The notes below the pieces were generated by a model. It ran no database searches, was not told the origin of the DNA, and was given only the letters and a program-made list of their open reading frames with translations. Both the position numbers and the translations under genes were made by a program. From the NCBI RefSeq assembly GCF_007859305.1, contig NZ_VOHE01000002.1:496001-560000 (forward strand): 64,000 bases of DNA, given 5' to 3'. This stretch comes from Luteimonas wenzhouensis. Lineage in GTDB: Bacteria > Pseudomonadota > Gammaproteobacteria > Xanthomonadales > Xanthomonadaceae. The number at the start of each line of letters is the position of its first letter. The stretch's first letter is position 1. Of this stretch, positions 1 through 9,024 are shown in pieces.

Positions 1-204
1 GGTTTCTCCCGGCAGCGTCGCCCGACCCGCATTTCCCCGGCGGCGGCAACGCCCCGATGGTACACAACCCGCCCGGCCGCGGGCGGACGGAGCGGCGAAA
101 CCGCGATTGGAGCCCGGAATCGCCCCATCCGCGAGCCCCTGGCCGCCTCCGGGCGGTCCCGTCGCGGGGACGGCCGGCCCCGCGCGGCAGGCGCGATCGC
201 CGGG
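1..204. other. Left-edge segment, no gene seen
   Basis: GC-rich stretch between the window edge and the miaA stop codon. In many gammaproteobacteria hfq follows miaA, but neither strand here encodes a recognisable Hfq. If hfq is present it lies to the left of this window. No convincing hairpin followed by a T-tract was found. Confidence 0.5.
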
Positions 205-1161
205 TCAGCGGGGGCCGAGGAAGCGCGCAAGGGCGGCTTCCAGGGCGTCGCGCTGGCGTTCGGGGTCGAACCACAGGGCGTCGAGTTCGCCGCGCAGCCA
301 GGTGAACTGGCGCTTGGCCAGCTGGCGGGTCGCGGCGATGGCGCGTTCGCGGAATTCGTCCGCGCTGGTGGCGCCGTCCAGGTGCTCCCAGGCCTGGCGG
401 TAGCCGACGGCGCGGATCGCCGGCAGGCCGAGCGGCGCGGGATGGCCCCGCAGTCCCGGCAACGCCCGCAGCGCGCGCACCTCGTCGAGGAATCCCGCGG
501 CCAGCATGGCGTCGAAGCGCGCGGCGATGCGGTCATGCAGTCGCGCGCGATCGGCCGGCGCGATCACCAGCTTGAGCACCCGCACCGGCAGCCGCGGCGC
601 GGGCGCGGCGGCGCGCTGCCAGTCGCTGATCGGGCGGCCGCTGAGCCGGTACACCTCCAGCGCGCGCTGGATGCGCTGCGGATCGCCGGGCTTGATCCGC
701 GCGGCGGCCACCGGATCGACCGCGGCCAGCTCCCGATGCATGTCCGCCCAGCCGCGCTCGGCGGCCTCGCGCGCGAGCACGGCGCGCGTGGCCGGGTCGG
801 CCGCGGGCATCGGCGAGAGTCCGCGCAGCAGGGCCTGGAAATACAACCCGGTGCCGCCGGCGAGCACCGGCAGGCGGCCACGGGCGACGATGGCCTCGAT
901 CGCCGCGCGCGCGTCACGGGCGAATTCCGCGGCCGAATAGGCCTGCCAGGGCTGGCGCAGGTCGAGCAGGTGGTGCGGCACGCGGGCGCGCTCGGCGGCG
1001 TCGGGCTTGGCCGCGCCGATGTCCAGGCCGCGGTAGACCAGCGCCGAGTCGACGCTGACGACCTCGCCGCCAAGGCGCTCGGCCCACTCCAGCGCCAGGG
1101 CGGTCTTGCCCGACGCGGTGGGTCCCATCAGGGCGATGGCGGGCGGGCGGAGGGCGGGCAT
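205..1161 (-). CDS. miaA: tRNA dimethylallyltransferase MiaA
   Basis: Transfers a dimethylallyl group from dimethylallyl diphosphate to N6 of A37 in tRNAs that read UNN codons, the first step towards ms2i6A. The 318-residue length is normal for the family. Visible motifs are the P-loop GPTASGKT (residues 13-20), the substrate segment D38-SALVYRG followed by [15 protein letters not shown] (102-109), and a C-terminal [12 protein letters not shown] block typical of MiaA. The start ATG sits next to the divergent HD-GYP gene, and the short space between must hold both promoters. Identification is secure; only the absence of hfq within view is open. Confidence 0.97.
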   Translation of the reverse strand: MPALRPPAIALMGPTASGKTALALEWAERLGGEVVSVDSALVYRGLDIGAAKPDAAERARVPHHLLDLRQPWQAYSAAEFARDARAAIEAIVARGRLPVLAGGTGLYFQALLRGLSPMPAADPATRAVLAREAAERGWADMHRELAAVDPVAAARIKPGDPQRIQRALEVYRLSGRPISDWQRAAAPAPRLPVRVLKLVIAPADRARLHDRIAARFDAMLAAGFLDEVRALRALPGLRGHPAPLGLPAIRAVGYRQAWEHLDGATSADEFRERAIAATRQLAKRQFTWLRGELDALWFDPERQRDALEAALARFLGPR

Positions 1162-1289
1162 GCCGGCATTATCCCCGGCCGCCGCCGGCGGTGACGGGGT
1201 AGAATCCGCCGGTCGATGTCGGCATGCGGTGGTTCACTGCGCGGCTCCGCTTTGCCACCCCCCGCACGGTCCCGGCCGCCCCTGACCCG

Positions 1290-1907
1290 ATGTCCCTCGT
1301 CCTCCCCGCCGCCTCCGCAGCCGTGCCGTCCGCCGACGACGCGGCCCTGGGCGTGCTCGCCGCCGCGCTCGACCAGCGCGACCCCGGTACCGGCGCGCAC
1401 TGCGACCGGGTCGGCCAGCTGGCCGCCCTGGTCGGCACCCACTGCGACCTCGATCGCCGGGCGCTGGGCGACCTGGCCCTGGCTGCCCGCTTCCACGACG
1501 TGGGCAAGATCGGCATCCCCGACGACGTGCTGCTGGCCAGCCGCGCCCTCGGGGCCGAGGACTGGGACGTGATGCGCACCCACGTGGTGCGCGGCGAGCG
1601 CCTGTTCCTGGCCACGGCGCGCGAGGACGCCGGGCGCGTGGCGCGCCTGATCCGCCACCACCACGAGGCGGTGGATGGTTCGGGCTATCCCGACGGGCTG
1701 CGCGGCGCGCAGATCCCGCTCGAGTGCCGGGTGCTGTCGCTGGTCGACGCCTTCGACGCGATGACCAGCCAGCGTCCGTACCGCGCGCCGATGCCGGTAC
1801 GCGACGCGATGCGGCGGCTCGGCGACGCGGTCGGCCACCAGCTGGACGCGGACGTCTTCGCCGTGTTCGAGCGGCTGCTGCCGCGGGTGCAGGCCCTCCT
1901 GGCGTGA
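1290..1907 (+). CDS. Stand-alone HD-GYP domain protein, probable c-di-GMP phosphodiesterase
   Basis: HD-GYP enzymes hydrolyse cyclic di-GMP to pGpG and GMP. This 205-residue protein is essentially only the domain: the region around RDPGTGAHCDRV (30-41), the metal-binding HD pair H69-D70 in FHDVGKIGIP, HHHE (123-126) and the diagnostic GYP at 132-134 inside DGSGYPDG, then the SQRPYR helix. Metal ligands look intact, so activity is plausible. There is no receiver, PAS or membrane segment, so control must come from expression or a partner. An upstream ATG at 1224 would add 22 residues; ATG 1290 gives the usual domain length, but neither start has a strong ribosome binding site. A GGDEF-EAL protein lies nearby on the opposite strand. 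Confidence 0.9.
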   Translation: MSLVLPAASAAVPSADDAALGVLAAALDQRDPGTGAHCDRVGQLAALVGTHCDLDRRALGDLALAARFHDVGKIGIPDDVLLASRALGAEDWDVMRTHVVRGERLFLATAREDAGRVARLIRHHHEAVDGSGYPDGLRGAQIPLECRVLSLVDAFDAMTSQRPYRAPMPVRDAMRRLGDAVGHQLDADVFAVFERLLPRVQALLA

Positions 1908-1989
1908 CCGGACCGGCGTCGCGCGCCAGGCCAACCCCGTTCGCCGCCGCCGGACGTTTGCCGTCCCCGACCCCAACGGGAGACCGGTC

Positions 1990-3705
1990 ATGATCCGCAA
2001 CGCCCTCGCCGTCGCACTCGCCACCACCCTGCTCGCCACCGCCTGCCGTTCGACGGCACCCGCGACGTCCGAGGCCGCATGGCCCGCGCCGGGCAACTCC
2101 GGGGCCGCCGCCGCGCACGAGGCGATGCAGGACCGCCAGGGCGAATTGCTTCAGCGGCAGCGCATGCAGGCGGCCGGGCGCATGCCCGCGCCGGCGCCGT
2201 CGACGCTGTCCACGTTCGCACCGCCGCCCCCGGCGCCCCTGCCGCCAGTGGTGACCGACCGCTACGAACGCCCCGGCGACAACCCGGTGCAGCGCGTGTC
2301 CGAGCAGCCGGTGTCCACTTTCTCCATCGACGTCGACACCGGCAGCTACAGCAACGTGCGCGGCTTCCTGCGCCGTGACGTGCGCCCGCCGGCCGACGCG
2401 GTGCGCGCCGAGGAGTTCATCAACTACTTCGACTACGGCCACCCGGCGCCGCGCTCGCGGGAAACCCCGTTCCGGGTGACGACCGAAATCGCCCCCGCGC
2501 CCTGGGACCCGCGCCGGCACCTGCTGATGGTCGGCATCAAGGGCTACGACGTGCCGAAGGACGTGCTGCCGCCGGCGAACCTGGTGTTCCTGGTCGACAC
2601 GTCCGGCTCGATGTATTCCGACGACAAGCTCCCACTGCTCAAGCAGGCGTTCTCGGAACTCGCCGCGCAGCTGCGCCCGCAGGACCGGGTCTCGATCGTG
2701 GTCTATGCCGGTTCCGCGGGCCTGGTGCTGCCGCCCACGCCCGGCGACCGCAAGGACGAGATCCTGGCCGCGCTCGACCGGCTCCAGGCCGGGGGCAGCA
2801 CCAACGGCGGCGACGGCATCCGCCTGGCCTACGCCATGGCCCGGCGCGCCTTCATCGAGGGCGGCGTGAACCGCGTGATCCTGGCCACCGACGGCGACTT
2901 CAACGTCGGCACCGTCGACGGCGGCTCGCTGGAGACCATGGTCGCCGACCAGCGCAGGTCGGGCATCGCCCTGACCACGCTCGGCTTCGGCCACGGCAAC
3001 TACAACGACCACCTGGCCGAGCGTCTGGCCGATGCCGGCGACGGCAACCACGCCTACATCGACACCCTGCAGGAAGCGCGCAAGGTGCTGGTGGAGGAGA
3101 TGTCCTCGACCCTGCTGACCATCGCCCGCGACGTGAAGATCCAGGTGGAGTTCAACCCGGCGGCGGTGAGCGAATACCGCCTGGTGGGCTACGAGAACCG
3201 CATGCTGGCGCGCGAGGACTTCGCCAACGACCGGGTCGACGCCGGCGACATCGGCGCCGGGCACGAGGTGACCGCGCTGTACGAGATCGTGCTGGCCGGC
3301 TCCGGCGCCGAACGGCTGCCGCCGCTGCGCTACGGCGCGCAGGGGACGGCGCCGGCGGCAGGCACCGACGCCACCGAACTGGCGCACCTGCGGCTGCGCT
3401 ACAAGCGCCCGGACGAGCCGGAGAGCCGGCTGGTCCAAACGCCCATCCTGCGCAGCGCGATCGCCACGGCGCCATCGGAAACGCTGCGCTTCGCCGCCAG
3501 CGTCGCGGCCTTCGCCGATGCGTTGCGCGGCGGCGCCCACCTGGGCGACTGGGACTGGAGCGACATCGCCGCCAGCGCCCGCGCCGCGCGCGGCGAGGAT
3601 CGCTGGGGCCTGCGCGCCGAGTTCGTGGAGCTGGTGGAACGCGCCCGCCGCCTGGTCGCGGGCGACGACGCTCAGCCGCCGCGGCCGGCCGCTATCGCAC
3701 GCTGA
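1990..3705 (+). CDS. VWA-domain lipoprotein, YfbK-like
   Basis: A 571-residue exported protein. The signal sequence ends in LLATAC with Cys19 as the probable lipid-modified residue. A Pro/Ala-rich linker follows (about 60-90), then the conserved N-terminal block of this family around FSIDVDTGSYSNVRG (111-125), a von Willebrand A domain with MIDAS motif DTSGSM (203-208) and TDGDFNVG (300-307), and a C-terminal DUF3520-like region. The family is common in Gram-negatives but its role is poorly defined; metal-dependent protein binding at the envelope is the inference. The start is supported by GGGAGA just upstream. Its 3' end overlaps the convergent GGDEF-EAL gene by 14 bp, with no terminator between them. 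Confidence 0.9.
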   Translation: MIRNALAVALATTLLATACRSTAPATSEAAWPAPGNSGAAAAHEAMQDRQGELLQRQRMQAAGRMPAPAPSTLSTFAPPPPAPLPPVVTDRYERPGDNPVQRVSEQPVSTFSIDVDTGSYSNVRGFLRRDVRPPADAVRAEEFINYFDYGHPAPRSRETPFRVTTEIAPAPWDPRRHLLMVGIKGYDVPKDVLPPANLVFLVDTSGSMYSDDKLPLLKQAFSELAAQLRPQDRVSIVVYAGSAGLVLPPTPGDRKDEILAALDRLQAGGSTNGGDGIRLAYAMARRAFIEGGVNRVILATDGDFNVGTVDGGSLETMVADQRRSGIALTTLGFGHGNYNDHLAERLADAGDGNHAYIDTLQEARKVLVEEMSSTLLTIARDVKIQVEFNPAAVSEYRLVGYENRMLAREDFANDRVDAGDIGAGHEVTALYEIVLAGSGAERLPPLRYGAQGTAPAAGTDATELAHLRLRYKRPDEPESRLVQTPILRSAIATAPSETLRFAASVAAFADALRGGAHLGDWDWSDIAASARAARGEDRWGLRAEFVELVERARRLVAGDDAQPPRPAAIAR

Positions 3706-6613
3706 GCGCCGGGGGACGGACCCGCCGGCGCTGGTCGTCGGCGGGCCGTGCAGGCCGCCCGAACAGGTAGCCCTGGCCGTAGGTGCAGCCCAGGTCGGCC
3801 AGCAGCCTGCGCTGCTGCTCGGTTTCCACGCCTTCGCCGATGGTCTCGATGCCGAGGGTCACGGCGAGGGCGAGGATCGCGCGCACCAGGGCCAGGCTTT
3901 CGGTCTGGGTGTCGCCGGCCAGGCCGGCGATGAAGCTCTGGTCGATCTTCAGCGCCTGGATCGGGAACCGGTGCAGGTACGACAGTGCCGAGAACCCGGT
4001 GCCGAAGTCGTCGAGCAGGGCCGCCACGCCGTTCTCGCGCAGGGTACCGAGGATGCGCGCAGCGCGCGGGGCGTCGTCGAGCAGCGCGCCCTCGGTGATC
4101 TCGATCCGCAGCCGGCGCGGGTCGACCCCGGCCTCGCCGGCCATGTCCAGCAGGCGGTCGGCGAAGTCCTCGGCGTGGAAGTGGCGCGGCGAGACGTTGA
4201 TCGAGACGTAGCCGTCCGGGTGCCGGCCCATCCATTCGACCACCCGCCGGTACAGCAGCCAGTCGACCTGTTCGATCAGGCCGCTGTCCTCGCACACGCG
4301 CAGGAACTCCGACGGCGGCAGCCAGCCGTGCTGGTCGTGCCTCCAGCGCAACAGCGCCTCGTGGCCGACCACGACGCCGTCGGCCAGGCGCACGATCGGC
4401 TGGAAATACGGCTCGAACGCGTCGCGCTGGATCGCGCGGCGCAGGTCCGCCTCCAGGTCCAGCAGGCGGATCGCCTCGGCCCGCATCTCCTCGTCGAAGC
4501 GCTCGCTGCGGTCGCGTCCGCGCGCCTTGGCGCGATACATCGCGGCGTCGGCGTCGCGCAGCAGCTCGTCGGCGTGGCGGTAGCGCGGCTGCCACAGCGC
4601 GATGCCGATGCTCGCGGAGGGGAACAGCTCGCGCCCGGCCACCCACATCGAACGGCCGAGCTTCTTCTGGATCCGCGCGGCGACCGCATCGGCCGCGTCG
4701 GCATCGGCCACCGCGTCGAGCACGATCGCGAACTCGTCGCCGCCCAGCCGCGCCACCATGTCGCTGGCCCCGATCGCGCCGCGGATCCGGCGTCCGACCT
4801 CGATCAGCATCGCGTCGCCGGCGGCGTGGCCCATCGAGTCGTTGATCAGCTTGAACCGGTCCAGGTCCAGGAACAGCACCGCGAACGGCTGCCGCCCGGC
4901 CTGGTGCATCTCCAGCATCATGCTGTCGAGCCGGTCGAGCAGGAACACCCGGTTGGGCAGGCCGGTGAGGTGGTCGTGGCGCGCCTGGTGGGTGAGCCGC
5001 TGCTGCGCGCGCACGCGCTCGCCGATCTGCGCGCGCAGTTCGCGGTTGGCCTGCTCCAGCTCGCGGGTGCGGGCTTCGACCCGCGATTCGAGTTCGGCGT
5101 GCGCGGCCATCAGCCAGTCCTGTGCACGCTTGCGCGCCAGCGCGCCATCGATGTGATGGGCGACGAAGGTCAGCAGTTCCTGGTCCGAGGTGGTGAACCC
5201 GATGCCCGCGGTGTAGCTCTGCACCGCGATCACGCCGATCGTGGCGCCATCGCGCGAGAGCGGCACGCCGAGCCAGCAGTGCGCGCGCGAGCCGTGGCTG
5301 CGCAGCTGCCCGGCCTGTTCCAGCCGATCCATGCCGTAGCGGTCCACCAGCAACGCCTGGCCGGTGCGCAGCACGTACTCGGTCAGGCCGTGGCCGAGCG
5401 GCCGCGGCCTGCGCACCGGGTCGCGTTCATCCACCGAGTACGGGAACTCGAGCCGCCTGCCGTCGTCGCTGAGCAGGGCGATGTAGAAGTTGCGCGCATC
5501 GAGCAGTTCGTCGATCACGCCGTGCACCTCGGCATAGAAGCGCTCGATGCTGCCGGCGGTAGTGGACAGCTCGCTGATCCGGAACAGCGCGCGCTGCAGG
5601 CGCTCGGCGCGCTCGCGCTCGACGATCTCCGCCTCCAGCACCCAGTTGGCGTGCTGCAGCTCGCGGGTGCGTTCCTCGACCCGGCGCTCGAGTTCCTCGC
5701 GCGCGGACTTGCGGTCGAGCGCGGTGAGGATGTGCTGGGCCACGAACTCGAGCAGGGCACGGTCCTCGTGGGTGTAGCGCTCGGGCTGGTCGTAGCTCTG
5801 CACCACCACCGCGCCGCCGACGTAGCCGTCGCGGCGCATCGGCACGCCGAGCCAGTCGGCGCTGTCCGGGCCGTGCGCCGGGTCGCGCTCCACGCCCAGC
5901 AGGCGCCGCACCCGGTCCGACGGGCCGAGCAGCGGGCGGCCGTGGCGCAGCATCGCCACGGTGAGGCTGTTGGGCATGTCCGAGAGCGGGATCTCCTCGT
6001 CAGGGTCGGCCTTCCACGGGTCGCGCTGGTCGACGAAGTACAGGAACCGCACCGTGTCGCGCACGTCGTCATAGCGCACGATATAGAAGTTCTCGGCCGG
6101 CATCAGGGTGCCGACGATGGCGTGGATGCGCGCCAGCATCTCCTGCATGTCGAGGTTGGAACCCGACAGGTCGGCGATCTGGTAGAGCGCCTGGCGCAGG
6201 CGTTCGGACTTGCGCAGGCCCTCGATCCGGGTCTGCGCGCGGGCGCTGGCGAAGGTGGCGTCGATGGTGCTGCGGGCGAGCGCGAACCAGCCGTCGCGCA
6301 GGCCGTCGGGCAGGCCCCCGCCGGTGTGCGCCACCAGCGCGACGCGGGTCGCGTCCAGGGGCCAGGCCGCGCTCAGTTCGTCGCCGTGGGCACCGGCCGG
6401 GGCGGCCCCGCCGAGCAGGGCCTCCACCGCGTGCGACTGCGCCGCGGTGGCGAGCGGGCTCGTCGAGACGCCGCTGCCCAGCAGCGGGTCGTTCCAGCCC
6501 ACGGCCACCGAGGCGCCCGCCGGCAGCGTCCGCGCGAGCAGGGTCGCGATGCCGGCAAGCCCCTGTTGTGCACGGGGACCGCTCGCGCTCGCCTCGACGG
6601 CCAGGACATTCAC
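3692..6613 (-). CDS. GAF-GAF-GGDEF-EAL protein (c-di-GMP synthase/phosphodiesterase)
   Basis: A 973-residue soluble signalling protein. Order: an unrecognised N-terminal region (1-130), first GAF (about 145-300), a charged coiled coil (300-335), second GAF (340-490), another coiled coil (500-540), GGDEF domain with intact GGDEF (624-628), and EAL domain with E752-A-L, the DDFG loop (868-871) and GEGVE (926-930). The two GAF/coil modules resemble each other (both contain NFYI and a V-D-x-RDP block), suggesting internal duplication. The inhibitory RxxD I-site has Gly615 where Arg is expected, so product inhibition is probably lost. Start chosen: GTG at 6613 preceded by GGAGGTG at good spacing. 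A longer frame to 6823 would run into the divergent sigma factor gene. Confidence 0.93.
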   Translation of the reverse strand: MNVLAVEASASGPRAQQGLAGIATLLARTLPAGASVAVGWNDPLLGSGVSTSPLATAAQSHAVEALLGGAAPAGAHGDELSAAWPLDATRVALVAHTGGGLPDGLRDGWFALARSTIDATFASARAQTRIEGLRKSERLRQALYQIADLSGSNLDMQEMLARIHAIVGTLMPAENFYIVRYDDVRDTVRFLYFVDQRDPWKADPDEEIPLSDMPNSLTVAMLRHGRPLLGPSDRVRRLLGVERDPAHGPDSADWLGVPMRRDGYVGGAVVVQSYDQPERYTHEDRALLEFVAQHILTALDRKSAREELERRVEERTRELQHANWVLEAEIVERERAERLQRALFRISELSTTAGSIERFYAEVHGVIDELLDARNFYIALLSDDGRRLEFPYSVDERDPVRRPRPLGHGLTEYVLRTGQALLVDRYGMDRLEQAGQLRSHGSRAHCWLGVPLSRDGATIGVIAVQSYTAGIGFTTSDQELLTFVAHHIDGALARKRAQDWLMAAHAELESRVEARTRELEQANRELRAQIGERVRAQQRLTHQARHDHLTGLPNRVFLLDRLDSMMLEMHQAGRQPFAVLFLDLDRFKLINDSMGHAAGDAMLIEVGRRIRGAIGASDMVARLGGDEFAIVLDAVADADAADAVAARIQKKLGRSMWVAGRELFPSASIGIALWQPRYRHADELLRDADAAMYRAKARGRDRSERFDEEMRAEAIRLLDLEADLRRAIQRDAFEPYFQPIVRLADGVVVGHEALLRWRHDQHGWLPPSEFLRVCEDSGLIEQVDWLLYRRVVEWMGRHPDGYVSINVSPRHFHAEDFADRLLDMAGEAGVDPRRLRIEITEGALLDDAPRAARILGTLRENGVAALLDDFGTGFSALSYLHRFPIQALKIDQSFIAGLAGDTQTESLALVRAILALAVTLGIETIGEGVETEQQRRLLADLGCTYGQGYLFGRPARPADDQRRRVRPPALSVR

Positions 6614-6701
6614 GGGTGAAGCACCTCCAATTCCGAAGCATAACGGGATTCGGCGCCGGTCCCGGCAACCCCGCCCGCGCCACCCGGACGTTGCTACTGC
6701 C

Positions 6702-7382
6702 ATGTCGACCGCGATCGCCCCGCCCCTGGCCGCCGCCCCGCCCCTGCGGCGCGGCCGCGCCCGCTTCACTCCACCCGGGGCAGGGCTTACCCTGCTGCCG
6801 GTGTACGAGCCCGCCCCCGCCACCGCCCCCGAACCCGCCGACGAGGCCCTGATGCTGGCCTACGCGGGCGGCGACGTGGCCGCCTTCGAACAGCTCTACG
6901 CCCGCCACCGGCTGCGCCTGTACCGGTTCCTGCTGGGGCAGCTGCGCGACGGCGCGCTGGCCGAGGAACTGTTCCAGGATGTCTGGCAGAAGGTGATCGC
7001 GGCGCGCGCGGGCTGGAAGCCCGAAGCCGCGTTCACCACCTGGCTGTACCGGATCGCGCACAACCGCCTCGCCGACCACTGGCGCGCGCAGCGCCACCGG
7101 CCGGCGGCGCCGCACGATGCCGACGAGCGCACCGCGCGCGTGCCCGATCCGGACACGCCCGAGCGGCAGCTGTCGGAGTTCGAGCAGCGCCGCCAGCTGC
7201 AGCTGGCGCTCGATGCCCTGCCGCCCGAACAGCGCGAGGTGCTGTTGCTGCGGCTCGAGCAGGAGCTGAGCCTGGAGGAGATCGGCGCGGTGACCGGAGT
7301 GGGCCGCGAGACGGTGAAGTCGCGCCTGCGCTACGCGATGGACAAGCTGCGCGCCCGGTTCGGGCCGGAGGTGGCATCGTGA
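6702..7382 (+). CDS. ECF-family RNA polymerase sigma factor
   Basis: A 226-residue sigma-70-type factor with only regions 2 and 4. Region 2 covers about 55-130 (LYARHRLRLYRF, EELFQDVWQKV, FTTWLYRIAHNRLADHWR) and region 4 about 165-220 (LDALPPEQREVLLLR, LSLEEIGAVTGVGRETVKSRLR). About 45 residues lie before region 2, longer than usual, so the true start could be a later codon such as GTG at 6801; ATG 6702 lacks a clear ribosome binding site. The gene heads a four-gene operon: its stop overlaps the start of the next gene by 4 bp. By position, its control is expected to come from that membrane protein. This is distinct from rpoE at 32.2 kb. Confidence 0.88.
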   Translation: MSTAIAPPLAAAPPLRRGRARFTPPGAGLTLLPVYEPAPATAPEPADEALMLAYAGGDVAAFEQLYARHRLRLYRFLLGQLRDGALAEELFQDVWQKVIAARAGWKPEAAFTTWLYRIAHNRLADHWRAQRHRPAAPHDADERTARVPDPDTPERQLSEFEQRRQLQLALDALPPEQREVLLLRLEQELSLEEIGAVTGVGRETVKSRLRYAMDKLRARFGPEVAS

Positions 7383-8437
7383 GCCGGTGGCCGCAGTCGC
7401 CGCTCGACCCGGCCGAGCGCGAGCTGGCGCGCCGGCTGGCGCAGCTCGACCCGCGCGCCGCGCCGTCGCCGCAGACCGATGCCGCGATCCTGGCTGCCGC
7501 GCGCGCCGCCGCCGGCACCGGCGCGCCGGCATCGGCGCGGCCACCGTTGCCCCCGCGCCGGCGGCCACGCCGCTGGCCGGTGGGCCTGGGCATCGCGGCC
7601 TCGCTGGCGCTGGCGCTTGGGGTGGCCTGGCAGCTGCGCCCGCTGCCCGACGCCGGGGTGCTGGAGCGGCCGTCCGAGACCGGCTCCCTGCCGGCGCAGG
7701 CACCGGCAGCCGCGAGCGGCGCCGGCGAGGCATCCACGCCGGCACGACCGTCCCCGCCCGTCGCCGGACCGGACATCGGGTCGGCGGACGACGCGCCCGC
7801 TGCCCGCACCACGGCCATGCCCCGGCGAGCCGCACCGCCGGTCGAACGCGCGTCCGGACCAGGGCCCGCGCCGGCCGACGCCGGCGGGGACGCCGACCCA
7901 GCCCGGCAGGCGCGCGCCGCGCGCGCCGCCGCCGACCAGGCAGCGGCCGAGCGGTCGCCGACGCCAGCTCCGTCCGTCGCGCCGCCGCCGGCCGTGGTCG
8001 CGCCGCCCGCGGAGCCGCCCGCGCCGGCCCCGCCGCCGTCGCAGGTCGCGGACTTCGTGCCCGACCCGCCAGCCACCGCGCCCCCTGCGCCGCCGCAATC
8101 GTCCACGCGGCGCGAGGCGGAGCTTCCCCGTCCGCGCCAGCGCCAGGCCGCCCCGGCGCTGGCCGCGCCCTCGCCTGCGGTGGCGGCACCGGCCCCGGCG
8201 CCCGCCGCGGCCCGGGCGGCGCCTGCGCAGATCGACCTGGCCGCCGACCAGCCGCTCGACGACCAGCCGCCGGCCTCGGCCGATTCCCCGGACGTGCGCG
8301 AGGCCTGGCTGCAGCGGATCCGCGAACTGCGCGACGACGGGCGCCTGGACCAGGCGCGCGACAGCCTGCACGAGTTCGTGCGCCGCCATCCGCAGGCCAC
8401 GGTCCCCGACGACCTGCGCCCGCTGCTGGAGCGATGA
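7379..8437 (+). CDS. Single-pass membrane protein with Pro/Ala-rich periplasmic region, putative anti-sigma factor
   Basis: A 352-residue protein starting at GTG inside the sigma factor stop (GTGA overlap). Residues 1-60 are a basic, Ala-rich cytoplasmic part; 66-85 form one transmembrane helix after an RRRPRR patch; about 90-280 are low-complexity Pro/Ala/Arg-rich sequence; the last 50 residues form a charged helical pair (REAWLQRIRELRDDGRLDQA) resembling a TPR-like unit. I see no zinc-binding HxxxCxxC anti-sigma motif. Position and topology, a cytoplasmic N-terminus with one membrane pass directly after an ECF sigma gene, suggest an anti-sigma or sensing partner; that is inference. The low-complexity middle probably varies in length between relatives. 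Confidence 0.7.
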   Translation: MSRWPQSPLDPAERELARRLAQLDPRAAPSPQTDAAILAAARAAAGTGAPASARPPLPPRRRPRRWPVGLGIAASLALALGVAWQLRPLPDAGVLERPSETGSLPAQAPAAASGAGEASTPARPSPPVAGPDIGSADDAPAARTTAMPRRAAPPVERASGPGPAPADAGGDADPARQARAARAAADQAAAERSPTPAPSVAPPPAVVAPPAEPPAPAPPPSQVADFVPDPPATAPPAPPQSSTRREAELPRPRQRQAAPALAAPSPAVAAPAPAPAAARAAPAQIDLAADQPLDDQPPASADSPDVREAWLQRIRELRDDGRLDQARDSLHEFVRRHPQATVPDDLRPLLER

Positions 8438-9024
8438 GTCTGGATACCCTGGCCGGACGGGCCAGCCACGCCGTCGAGGTCAGGCACAGCCGTTTCCTCG
8501 CCAACGCCGCGCCGATCGCGTCGGCGGCCGAGGCCGCCGCGTTCGTGCAGGAAGTCAGCGTGCCCGACGCCACCCACAACTGCTGGGCCTGGCGCCTCGG
8601 CCAGGACTACCGCAGCAGCGATGACGGCGAGCCGGCCGGCACCGCGGGGCGCCCGATCCTGGCCGCCATCGACGGCCAGGGCTTCGACCGCGTAGTGGTG
8701 GTGGTCACGCGCTGGTTCGGCGGGATCAAGCTCGGCGCCGGCGGGCTGGTGCGCGCCTACGGCGGCGCCGCGGCCGAGTGCCTGCGCCTGGCGCCGCGCC
8801 AGCCGCTGGTGGAGACCGCGACCGTGGCGGTGCACGTGCCGTTCGCCGAAATCGCCCTGCTGCACCACCTCCTCGCGCAGTTCTCAGCCCTGAAGCTGGG
8901 CGAGGAGTTCGATGCGCAGGGCGCCCGGGTGGTCCTCGAATTGCCGGCGGATGCGGTCGCCGACTTGAAAAGCCGGCTGCGCGACGCCACCCGTGACCGG
9001 GCACGTTTCGACGACGAAGGCTGA
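8434..9024 (+). CDS. yigZ: YigZ/IMPACT (UPF0029) family protein
   Basis: A 196-residue protein with the family core: EVRHSRFLANAAPI near the N-terminus, DDGEPAGTAGRPIL around residue 70, and VVVTRWFGGIKLGAGGLVRAY about 88-108, then a C-terminal ferredoxin-like domain. The family is related to eukaryotic IMPACT, which affects translation control; the bacterial function is not settled. The start ATG overlaps the stop of the preceding membrane protein (ATGA) and its TGA overlaps the start of the exporter gene (TGATG). It therefore appears translationally coupled to a sigma factor operon, an uncommon neighbourhood whose meaning is not known. Confidence 0.92.
   Translation: MSLDTLAGRASHAVEVRHSRFLANAAPIASAAEAAAFVQEVSVPDATHNCWAWRLGQDYRSSDDGEPAGTAGRPILAAIDGQGFDRVVVVVTRWFGGIKLGAGGLVRAYGGAAAECLRLAPRQPLVETATVAVHVPFAEIALLHHLLAQFSALKLGEEFDAQGARVVLELPADAVADLKSRLRDATRDRARFDDEG

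Noticed and set aside
1..204. hfq downstream of miaA
   Set aside because: No Hfq Sm motif is encoded on either strand in the 204 bases before the window edge.
3518..6619. A 1033-codon plus-strand open frame opposite the GGDEF-EAL gene
   Set aside because: It is a shadow: very high GC removes stop codons on both strands. The minus strand encodes intact GAF, GGDEF and EAL motifs with a strong ribosome binding site, while this frame has no recognisable domain.
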